In this document: positions 21,735-31,130 of the stretch, one piece after another | Layout of the letters: each line of letters starts with the position of its first letter | Numbering within the stretch: the first letter of the stretch is position 1 | DNA from: Hymenopellis radicata | Lineage: Eukaryota > Basidiomycota > Agaricomycetes > Agaricales > Physalacriaceae | DNA length: 64,000 bases | Assembly: GCA_015501595.1 (NCBI GenBank) | Contig: JADNRX010000040.1 | Location: 124,001-188,000 of the forward strand | Direction of reading: 5' to 3' | Program-made: the position numbers and the translations under genes | The notes under the pieces: generated by a model | The model's database searches: none | The model's input: the letters and a program-made list of their open reading frames with translations, nothing else | Told to the model about the DNA's origin: nothing

Positions 21735-22662
21735 CTTGCAATGCCTTTCGGGAAACCATTTCTTAAAGCTCCAATCACTCATTTTTGGTTACAATCTGGA
21801 GGACGAGTGGGATGTAAACGTTGATGTATTTCAACCAACGACGGCGCCTGTCCTTCAAACATTGGAGGTCACTGCCGCTGCACCCTGGCGAGCGTTAGAG
21901 CATGTCAGGCTACCTTGGTCTCAACTTACCTCTATCGTGTCCTTCCCAGCGTTCGACGCCCATGCTTTGACCCGTTTACGCACCTTGACAAACTTGGAGG
22001 AGCTTCAAGTCGATGTCCACGCTTCCGGCGTCCATACCCCCATTCAAGATATCGTTCCCCTCCCGAAGCTCCGCCGCCTCTATGTCGACGAGGAGAGCAA
22101 TGCCGCGGGACGCAGTGCAGAGTTTTTGACCACACTCAGGGTTCCTGCTCTATCTGAGCTCTTCCTCGACTTTCCATGTGACTCAGTAACCCATTTTCCG
22201 ACATCGCCGCTTTCATTTGGGAACCTAACCAAGCTAACCCTCTCCTGCGCGATGGATTCGCACGGCGAGAATACCAGACATCTCTTGAACTTCCTCTCCC
22301 TCACCCAGCATGTCGAATGCTTGCACCTTCATTATTCTTCAATGACCGTCGAGTTCTTTGAGGGCCTCGAGTTGAAGGATGGTAGCCCCTTGAGACTGCC
22401 GTGTCTGCGCTCATTGGACATTGGCAGCTGCCATGCTCCTACGCTCCCTGACAATCTCTGCGCACTCGTCGATATGTTATACTCTAGACTGCCCGATGGT
22501 GGACAAGATGCGCACGGAAGCGGGCAGGGCTCGGGTTCCCGCGTCTTTCTAAATAACGTCCAGCTTCCCCGTCCGGTATATCTTCGTTTGGAATTGGAAA
22601 AACCGGATCTCTTTTCAGAGTTGAGGAAAAGGAAATGTTTCTTATTCACTGGATGTATCTAG

Positions 22663-23286
22663 GCACGAAGTACGACTTACTCAAGGTCTCCAATGTCCAG
22701 TAATTTGTTCTATCTTTTCATCGGCGGATGCATCATGGATTCATGGACACGAATGCCTCCGGTACCCGACAACAAATAGTAGGTAATCATCATTCAAGTT
22801 CTCATGATCTAACCTGTCGCCATCTTCCTTACAACCTGTATCTGTATAACTAACACTACAGATATTAATATCATGCTCAGTGGCGATTAAACACATCGAC
22901 CATGCCTCCCTCAGCAGTCGATTCACTTCGGCTTCCTCCGCCGCCACAAATAAATCGCAAGCCACTTGAATCCTGATTCCCTGCGGGGAGCTCGTGGCGC
23001 ATTCCAAGCCTTATCAAGCGCCATAACATCTCGCACATCCTTCCGAATGCGCTGCGGGAGCTTTCTCGCTCATCTTGTTCAACTTCATCCCAGGATTCCA
23101 CGCGACAAGATACGGGTTCGTGCACTCATAGATGAACTCAAACGGTAAGTCCGTAGAAATCATCGATGTTGTAACAGAATTACCGTCCGAGGTATAGCAA
23201 AAGTACTGAAGAGCTTCGTCCTGAGGCCAGTTCAGAAAGAGAAGCCGGTTGTGGCGCAATAATATGCATGGTATGCTGCACGAAGA
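22663..23286 (-). other. Unresolved region, possible decayed minus-strand gene
   Basis: The minus strand shows three short overlapping open blocks in different frames. One (near 23220-23090) reads LPFEFIYECTNPYLVAWNPG, another (near 22930-23000) reads IQVACDLFVAAEEAEVNRLL. They might be exons of one gene, but I could not connect them with convincing splice sites. No product is recognised. Confidence 0.25.
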
Positions 23287-23410
23287 ATTCAGTTACCTTC
23301 AGCATCCCTCAAATCGAGCTTGCCTCGGTGATCATCTCAGATATGCCCACTATTGAGGTGAAGCTTCAGTCGTAGGAGGCACCGACTCGTAGATTTCTGA
23401 AAGCCACGTG
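23287..23410 (+). pseudogene. Duplicated, broken fragment of SPC25 exon 1
   Basis: About 120 bp match 26922-27040, the first exon of the intact SPC25 gene 3.6 kb downstream, in the same orientation. Shared phrases include CATCCCTCAAATCGA, CTTCAGTCGTA and TAGATTTCTGAAAGCC. The fragment lacks the start codon and has TAC GAG changed to TAG GAG, a stop. It lies directly upstream of the MFS gene, so the MFS gene is flanked by a direct repeat. Confidence 0.85.
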
Positions 23411-24327
23411 TTTCGGAATAACATCGGAGATGTAACTTGGTAACTTCTCTCACGACTTACATCCTCCCATCATGGCTGGGGACGACATCCACCTCACTGA
23501 CCGCGTCTCTGGAGCGGAAGTGATGGAACTCGACGCCATCTCACGAAAATCAGTGAATATCACGGAAGAGGCACGACCCGTTCAAGAAGATGTCGAAAGC
23601 CGTATAGAAAATCCTCCCAGCGGATACAGAATCCAGTCAATAGCGCAATTCACTGCTTGCTGTTGGCTGAAAATGCTGTCCGGGTGGAACGATGGAACCT
23701 CTGGTCCGCTTATACCACGCTTGCAAGAGGTCTACCAAGTACGTCCGGAATTACGAGTCGACCTTTTGTGTATTGAAGCCAGCGTCAAAGTAGATCAACT
23801 TCATCGTCGTATCGCTGATCTTCGTCATGGCCTGTGTCGTAAGTCGTCCGATGCATCGTTCGGTTGTCGCTCTAATGTCGGCCTCCAGGGTTTCCTTGCG
23901 GGAGCATTCATGAACGTGCCCTTGACGGATAAATTTGGCTTTGGCAAGGTCGTCTTCTTTGGTCAGATGGCTCGGTTTTTCCAACTCCGTATTAGACTGA
24001 TACGCATTCCTTTGCTCGTAGCCTCACTTTGCCAAGTTGTCGTGTATGCCCTCCAGTCCGCTGCTTTACCGTTTCCTGCGTATGCCGCCCTATTCGTTCT
24101 TAACGGTGTCGGCCTGTCTTTGCAGGTAGTGATACCCTTCTGAAGCTCGTATATGTACTTATCTCTTCCATATGTCTAGGATGCACAGGCAGTTACCTAT
24201 GTCGCCAGCCTGAAGGACCATCCGGAAATGAAAATGATGCTTCTGCAAGCTTCATATGGTTCGTGGGGGTGTGATCTATCTATATATTTCTGACACTTTA
24301 TTCAGGTGCTGGTGCCTTTGCATCTCC

Positions 24328-24335
24328 GCTTGTAG
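24328..24335. repeat. 8-bp target-site duplication, left copy (GCTTGTAG)
   Basis: It is repeated at 25515-25522 after the element, and the MFS codons continue through the right copy. Confidence 0.92.
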
Positions 24336-25514
24336 TAGTGAACAGCCCGGGTCGGCCGGGGGTAATTAAATCTGACCCCGACCCCTACCCGCAACTTCAC
24401 CCCACCCGCCGGTACGGGTACGGGTCACCCGCCCATAGACCCACGGTTCACGGGTCACCCTCCACCCTCGTAACCCTCACGCTTTTCGTGCCCGCCGACG
24501 ACCCCCGAGCAATTTGCGCGGGGGTCAGCGACGTGCACGATATGCATTGGCGAGGCCCGGCTACTTGCGAGAGCAAGAACCGCGCCTCGACCAAGTGCAG
24601 AGAGGTGGGGAGGAAATGATGGCGAGGCGATGGTGGGCGCGAGGAGACGGCACATGCGAGGAGACGGTGGACGCGAGGCAGGTAATGACCGGCTGCGCAA
24701 TGGAAGTGAGAAAAGAAAAGGAAAGAAGGAGTAAATACACACCTTTGAGCCTGGATGCGTCCACGACGCCATCCAGCTGCAAATAATCCGATGTCGCCTA
24801 CTATAGCGACGGCGCACGCAACACACACATTGTCCAATATCGTGGCGGCCTCATCCACGCGTCAAGATCGTCACCAAAGTAGCGCTCGGTGTCGGCGCAG
24901 GGCCAGGAAACCGCCCAGAGACGAAGACAGTAGTCCAGTGTAATTGCTGCCTCTCCTGTGAGGGCTTATGCGTCTTGAATCTGCGTCGAATTGGTGCCGT
25001 CGCGCAGACGAGCACCAGAATGCGCCCCGGAATGTATCCGAGGGCGCAGCAGTCGGCGTGAAGCCGAAACCGCCACAAAAGGCACGGGAGACGAAAGAAG
25101 AGAAAGAAGAGAGGCCCCGGAACGGATTCTGGGGCCTCAGAGCACGTTAACAACGACGTGCTCTGGCGGTAAGAGAGAGAAAGACCAGATCGCAGCTGAT
25201 CGATCCGTATCCGGCAGTTGCCGACGTGTTCGGCCATCTCGGCGATCGGCAAAATTCGTCGGCAACGTCGTTTCTCGACGACGTTGGCCTCATTTGAGGC
25301 CAAATAAATTACTAAAAATCTTAAGAATATGAATGCTCATTGAGGTAAGTATTGCCTCAAATGCTTACCTCAAGAAACTTTTACCATTATCTGACCACGG
25401 GTGACTACGGGTCACGCGGGTCACGCCGGGTTCTTGGATCGGTACCCCGACCCGTACCCGCATGGACCCCCACCCGCCACCCGGTCCGGGTGGGCCGACC
25501 CCGGCTGTTCACTA
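24336..25514. mobile_element. Non-autonomous hAT-type element (1,179 bp) in the MFS gene
   Basis: Termini are TAGTGAACAGCC(C)GGGTCGGCC and its near-perfect inverse ending GGCTGTTCACTA, with the 8-bp duplication GCTTGTAG. Both ends are packed with short sub-terminal motifs of the type ACGGGT / ACCCGT, as in many hAT elements. The centre has stacked inverted repeats: GAGGCCCC/GGGGCCTC near 25110-25138, then GAGCACGT/ACGTGCTC near 25138-25162. The longest minus-strand frame (136 codons, 24448-24858) shows no transposase motif I recognise. Its ends differ from those of the 491-bp MITE, so it is a separate family. Confidence 0.9.
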
Positions 25515-26911
25515 GCTTGTAGCGACACAATTCGCGACTATGGAACACTGGTCGTTCCACTATTTAGTGTCTCTTGGACTTGCACTTATCAATACTGCCA
25601 TGCTCGGGTTCATCTTCAAGTGGAGGGACCTTGATGGTACGTTGTTTATAAAGATTCGTTTGAATCGAGAATAAATTCATGCTTCTAGCATGTCTTGAAC
25701 GAGTCGGTCTACCTGCAGGTGAACGTGGCTCTAACGAGCACGGAAAGATCAAACAGATTCTTGGACTGAAGACTGTTCATCTGCTCGCCGCATTCACGAT
25801 GGTCTATGTCGGCGCAGAAGTGACTATCGGTGGTACGTGTCTCTTCCTCGATCCATTATATGCGTTGATCGTCTTTCAAGGTTGGATTGTCACGTTTATT
25901 CAAACTGTACGTGGCGGTGGGGCGTCTTCCGGGTACATTTCCTCTGGTTTCTTCGGAGGTAAGCAGGTAGCGGTGGCTGCTGAATTTCACACTGAAAAAT
26001 CTATAGGCCTTATGGCGGGCCGCCTAGTTCTTCTCTGGGTTAATCAAAAGGTCAGCAGCATTGGTCTTGAGGTATGCCATTTGAACACCACATAGCTTGG
26101 CGATCGAATTGCAATGTTCTTGTATACTGCTATTGCCATAGGGTGAGCACTCAAGCTATCCGTGTCGACCTTCGGCATTGAGTACCTCTTACAGACTTGA
26201 ACTTATCGTCTGGTTCGTGCCGTCACTGATTGGTGGTGCAGTCGCTGTCTCATTCGTCGGCTTCGTGCTTGGGCCTATGTATCCCATTCTCATGTCGTAC
26301 GCGGGGCGTGTCCTTCCGCGCTGGCTCCTTGCTGGCTGTATTGGGTGGATTGCGAGTCTCGGCCAGACCGGGAGTGCCGTTCTTCCTTTCATTACTGGTG
26401 CCGTGGCTAACAAAGCGGGAATCTCAACTTTGCAACCCATGTGAGTAATTTGTTCTCCTACGAGGTCTCTCTAACAGACTTGAAGGGTTGTGGGTATGCT
26501 CGTTTCCATGCTGGGGCTCTGGGCGTTAGTGCCCAACATTCCTAGAAGGGTGGACTGAAAGCGGCGCGTGCTGTTCCACCTTTATGTTTAGAGGCGCTGG
26601 CCTGTTATTCAGAATCGCGCGTTTTCCATTAAGCGAAACTTTACGTGCTAACGAATAAAGATGTCAGAAGTTATCTGTTCCCAAGAATGAAAATGGAGTT
26701 TCAGTTTATCGTTGAAAGAAGATGTCAGTTTGGGACAGCGACTCGAAGATCTGATGGTGATTAAAGATCTAGTACTCAGGGAGAAGGCGCCCAAGTATGT
26801 ATGACTCTGAGTTCGGGAAACGCATCTGAAACGAAGGAATATGATGGTAGGCCACCTTGAAGTGACGCTCCATCATGTGATGTGACTTATCGCGCTTCCT
26901 TCTTTCCCATC

Positions 26912-27804
26912 ATGGCGCATACCTTCCGCGTCCCTCAAATCGATCTTGCTTCGGTGATCAACTCAGATCTGCCCACCATTGATCTGAAGCTTCAGTCGTA
27001 CGAGGCAGTGACTCTTAGATTTCTGAAAGCCGTCACGACGTACAAGAACCAGATTGTCAATGAAGAGACGGACTCGCGGGCTGTCTATGCCTCGGAGAAG
27101 AAACGCTTCACCGAAGGCGCGGAGTACAAATGGAGACCAACCAATGCAAAGTTACGGAGCTGGACCTAGCTCAAGGTCCGTGTCTTTGTACTATGTATTC
27201 CTGTTATCATAGTGAGCACGTACTAGAACTCTCCAAGGAAGCGGAGGAACGCAAAGACGCCGAAGTTTCGGTTGCCACGTTCAAGCGGCAACTGGCCTCC
27301 TTAAAAGAGAAATGCGCCGCCATCGACAGTGAGATTGAGCAATATCGAGCTATCGCGGATAACTTGGAACGAGGTACGCTTTTCCTCACGGGGTGCGACT
27401 TGGAAAACCGACCATTCTTACCAGAACGCCAGAGGGAACGAAGTACACTCATGACGCACGCGACAGGCGCGCAACCTGACATCCAGACGCTCGAAAAGGC
27501 GCTGGCATGTGTGATAGAAGGGTTGGAAGCCGACCAGCTGCTTATACGCTTCTGGTTTATCGATCCCAATCGACCAGAACGCGAGTTTACGTTCGTTCTG
27601 GATGTTGGCGGCTCTGGATACAAGGTGAGGGATGTTATGTTCTTCACCGTATATGATATCTCACATAGTCCTTTGCCAGTTGTAACCTCATCGCCGCCGT
27701 TGCCTTCTCTGTCTGTGCTCGTCAATTCGTTGAATGATTCCAAGGATATTTACTGGTTCATCTTGGCGATGAGGCAAGCGTTTGTTAAGCTCGTTTCTGC
27801 TTGA
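26912..27804 (+). CDS. SPC25: Kinetochore protein Spc25 (NDC80 complex subunit)
   Basis: Spc25 pairs with Spc24 and anchors the NDC80 complex to the inner kinetochore during chromosome segregation. The start ATG (26912) opens a short N-terminal region (FRVPQIDLASV) followed by a long coiled coil (ASEKKRFTE; SKEAEERKDAEVSVATFKRQ). It ends in the globular Spc25 domain (FIDPNRPEREFTFVLDVG...SPPLPSLSVLVNSLND...FILAMRQAF). Introns lie at 27176-27226 and 27374-27424, with a last one starting near 27625. Two places need one extra base to keep frame: the AAA at 27128-27130 (AAAA would give YKMETNQCK) and the GG at the last donor near 27624. Both are homopolymer runs, so an assembly error in an essential gene is likely. 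The family call is from memory but the C-terminal domain fits well. Confidence 0.8.
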
Positions 27805-28180
27805 CCACCACATACCTCTTTATTTATTCATTCTATGCTGCCAGTGGTAGCATTTGTGCACGATAAATTGTTGTAACACGAATGGATGTATGAGCCTCGT
27901 CCCTCTGGTCTGATCTTCCTTTAAATAGTTTATCTTTGAACATGGCTCTTTCCTATCCTCCGACTTATGAAGTAACAGTAATATTAATAGGGCCAGGCCA
28001 TCGATTGACATTTACTGGCACGTCGGCGGTGTGTTCGAGTGGCCCTCAATAAAGCAACCACCGCCACATAACTGAGGAGGCAGGCTGGCTTAAATGCGGG
28101 CGTGCACAACCACAACCTCGACAAAATGAATTCATTTAATACTGATCCAGGTAGACATCACCAAGAAACTGCTGCAAATC
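27805..28180. other. Spacer between convergent genes
   Basis: The 3' regions of SPC25 (+) and the basic nuclear protein (-) meet here. No supported coding exon or repeat was seen. Confidence 0.5.
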
Positions 28181-30593
28181 CTACACCGCATTCCTATAAT
28201 TCCTCCACTTCTGCGCTTTCTTCATCTTTGCCCGACGAATCTTGCTATTCTCCAGCTTCCTTTCAATTCGCAGCATTTCTCCAACACGACTCTTCTCCTT
28301 CCGGACCTCGTCTTCCTTCTTCACATGACGAACGGGCTTCACCCTGTGCAACCGCTGCCATTTTTTCTTGTGTTCCTCTCGCTTCTCCCTCAGCGCCTGC
28401 ACTTGATCCAGCTTCTCTTGCTTTCGACGAGCCTCATCCGCTCTGGACTTCTCCTCTCGCTGCTCTTTCTCCCGTCTCCTCTTTTCCTGTAAGTGCTCGT
28501 AGATTTGTCGTTCCATCGCATACAGCTCCTGCTCCCATGTATCAACCTCCTCTTCGTCCTTGAGTTGGTCAGGAGTTTCCTCCTTAGCCTTGCCTGACCA
28601 ATTTGGCTTCGTGTCTGTCGAGTACGCTTGCGCATGAAGCCTGATGCTAGTCTTCCTTCTTGGGAGTCGAATACTCGACTTTGCTTTCTTTCTAGATGGC
28701 GATAGGTCATCCTTGGGTGTCAAAGACTGACGCTTCCGCTTCGGAGCTTTTGGTGTGTCCGGCTCTGATTTCGGTTGGATGAGTTTGTTTGGTGTGGACA
28801 CCGGTTTCGAGCGAGTCTGGAAGAGTTGTTGAACAATCTGCTATTAACAATTAAGACAAGACAGTCACCTGCAGCTCTTCCGAGACCTCGGTCTTCTCGA
28901 CTGTCTTTTTCACTTTCGGTGACCGTATTGGAGATGGCGCTTCACTCGCGTCGACGTTGTCGTTGCCTCCGAGTCGTTTACGCTTCCGCAGGCTTTTCGG
29001 AGATAAAATGCGAGTCTGGGAGGAAGATCTTGTCAGAATATCCACTGTGATTAAACGTGGAAGACGCACATCCGGTTCATCTCTTCCAAAAGGTGTCTTT
29101 GGGGACGGACTGCGAGCGACACTCGTACCGACTTCGCGTAAGTGAGGGAAATCCACTACGGCGTTGACCTCCTGGGCAACGTCTTCATCACCATTCGTCG
29201 CATTGTCCTCGGATGAAATAACATCGTCGACGCGTCTTCTCTTCCTTGGTGGTGCAAACCTATAAGTTGGACTGGGTTTCATCGGCGACGAGTCAAGCTC
29301 ATCAACTTCTTCCTCGTCTGTATCCTCATCCAAGCTTTCATCTTCAGCACGACACTTCGCAGGACTTGGTGTTGGACTAACGTTACAAACCTAACGATAC
29401 ACCATCAGCATTGTCAAAACAAGTAGAAAATAGATGCTGCCTCACAGTCCAATAACCGACGACTCTTTCCTTGAGGCGTCCAGGTTTCATGACAACCTTT
29501 CTCGACTCTTCGTCATCTTCAAGACCTATCGCATTATCTCCATTATCCCCTCTCCGCTTCCGCTTATCGACGCGACGTGGGCTACCTTCTTGAAAAACTT
29601 CGACTTCTTGCGCAAACCGCACTGTCATTTCCGTCTTCGAGGGTTTAGGTCTCTCGTCCGCCTCGCCAGCTTGTATTGCATGATTATGAACTCGATCATT
29701 ACGGGAGTCCGTCGCTTTGGGCAGATCAATGGAGGAAACGATAATTGAAGCAGACTGAGGCCGGGTAGACGATGTGATATCTAGATTCGATGTAGACGCC
29801 TGAAGTCTTTGATTAGCAAAGGCGTAAGGCATACTGAGGAATATTAACGGACCTTGGGTTGCACAAGGTTTTCTCGCAGCGCATCACCAGAGGCGGCGGA
29901 AGACGACGCAGCGAGCCACCGCGCTGCTGCAGCAAAGCTACTGGAGGAACTGGCACTGCTGCTCTTGGCCGACTTCGCTCCCTATTACGGGTTTTCAATG
30001 CCAGACAGCAGTCATCGCGAAACATGCCTTACCCTGCGTTTTCTGCGTGCCATCTGTCGTGATAATGTTTGCCCCAAGAACGTTAAACTAATGCTGCATG
30101 CAGAGAGCAACTTCGGTAGACCGGAAAACGATTGTTGCAGTTCTATCCTACAAACTGTATCATTACGCGTCGAATGGTCAGGCTAAGATCTTACTTACTT
30201 CCGCATTTTATTAGACCTGCTGTCCGAGTCGATACCTTCTTCTCCAACTTCCAAGCGAGGACGCTTAGCACTGGAGGTTGCATGTATGTCACTCGTGCGT
30301 CCAATCTGGGCCCCGCGCTTCTTCTGCTCCGTAGGTTTAGACCTGCACAATAACTCGTTAGAGAAATTAACAGTGACATTAATGATACGCGTAACCTTTT
30401 CTTGTCTAGGGCCGTCAGTGGACCAGCATTTGTTTCGCCCGGGGGATTGCCTCTGTTATTCAATCCGCCAGTTAGGACATGCGATGGAGAGATAAGACGA
30501 ATGCCTACCTGTTCTTTGGAGCCTTCTCGGATCTGCCATTTCCCTTTTCGTGACGTTGAATTTGAGCGGAGGGCGCAGACTTTTTTGCCATGA
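28181..30593 (-). CDS. Basic, highly charged nuclear protein with C-terminal coiled coil, unknown function
   Basis: At least six exons were traced from the ATG at 30593 (MAKKSAPSAQIQRHEKGNGR). They are an RKR-type basic patch with KRPRLEVGEE (near 30250-30340), a Ser/Ala-rich exon (near 29860-29950, SSSASSSSSFAAAARWLAAS), and a long exon from about 29820 to 29455. Next comes an acidic exon (SLDEDTDEEEVDELDSSPMK, near 29330) with several SP/TP sites and KRKR-type nuclear signals. The last exon (28800-28181) has more basic clusters (KAPKRKRQSLTPKDDLSPSR), then a long Glu/Lys/Arg coiled coil and a C-terminal R/K-rich end. No catalytic domain is seen. A chromatin or cell-cycle role is possible but is inference from composition only. 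Confidence 0.6.
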
Positions 30594-31130
30594 TGGCGGT
30601 TTCTGGTGAGCTACGCAGACAAGCAGTGGTCAGGGAATACGGAGCAGCATGGGAAACATGGAAATCCGTTCAGAACAAGGATAAGTTTAATGTTAGAAGG
30701 CGCAGATCCCAACTTCCAAGTTCCGGATCGCCGCATGTGCAGAACGGACTCGATTGACGGCGATATTCAACGTGTACGCCTGTTGACATCGACATGGGCA
30801 GGTGCTGACTGCTGCATTGAAAAATAGATGGTAGGTACGTAGATGGTGGGAGGAAGAGAGGTGATCGTCCCTGATCATATCATGCTTCAACTTGGCAGGT
30901 GGTATAGCTCAGGACAAAAGACAAAGCAAAGCGCACTTGAATCCAGAGAATATGACAACAAAGTCGTTTCTCGCATTAACATACTTCTTGTTCAGTCTGC
31001 TAACAGAATATAAATAAGTTTCCAAGTAATCAACTAAAATATGTACAACACATCACGATGAAATGTTAAGGATATTGGCCATAGAGACTCTTTGCCTTTG
31101 GGTTTGGTCTCAACCCGCTTCGAAGAGCTA
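30594..31130. other. Upstream region of the nuclear protein gene and 3' flank of the FunK1 gene
   Basis: No coding exon was recognised on either strand. The sequence is mixed, with an AT-rich stretch near 30990-31070. Confidence 0.4.

Larger units (their letters stand above)
9454..22662 (+). pseudogene. F-box protein gene broken by a Gypsy element and a hAT-type MITE
   Basis: The N-terminal part (9454-9945) has a CxxC start, the RVEELLG-like block, a coiled coil (ARELLDTLLSERTQVQ) and the F-box (HPMRSIPDEVLAEIF...VCRRWRALVVNLPQLW). This layout is typical of mushroom F-box proteins, substrate adaptors of SCF ubiquitin ligases. The frame resumes exactly after the 3' LTR at 21048 (GHITPRQC...), breaks at 21243, and resumes after the MITE at 21735. 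It runs through leucine-rich repeats (near 21860-22450) to the stop at 22662. Removing both insertions together with one copy of each target duplication reconnects the codons cleanly. A third lesion is a T5 run at 9597-9601, where the two halves of the N-terminal region fit with T4. In this assembly the gene cannot make a full protein. Confidence 0.88.
23472..26558 (+). pseudogene. MFS transporter gene interrupted by a hAT-type element
   Basis: This would be a multi-spanning membrane transporter of the major facilitator superfamily (fungal BSC6/fucose-permease-like type, from memory). Exons include 23472-23738, 23794-23838, 23889-23961, 24022-24125, 24180-24258 and 24306-24335. Coding resumes at 25523 and runs through several more short exons to TGA 26556-26558. 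Membrane segments are plain: INFIVVSLIFVMACV, VVVYALQSAALPFPAYAALF, YLVSLGLALINTAMLGFIF and VWFVPSLIGGAVAVSFVGFV. The SGFFGG-LMAGRLVLLW loop and the YAGRVLPR segment fit the family. A 1,179-bp element splits the codons PLV / ATQ. Removing it with one 8-bp duplication restores the frame. Substrate is unknown. Unless the element is spliced out, the transporter is lost. Confidence 0.85.

Noticed and set aside
24448..24858. A 136-codon minus-strand frame inside the second hAT-type element as a transposase
   Set aside because: No BED finger, RNase-H-like triad or hAT dimerisation motif was seen; the frame is low-complexity and GC-driven.
24340..25510. Telomere-like or regulatory ACGGGT repeats
   Set aside because: They are confined to the ends of a transposable element and fit hAT sub-terminal repeats.
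27107..27150. A short intron (gtacaa...caaag) to mend the SPC25 frame
   Set aside because: It would be only 29 nt, shorter than any other intron in the window; a missing A in the homopolymer is simpler.
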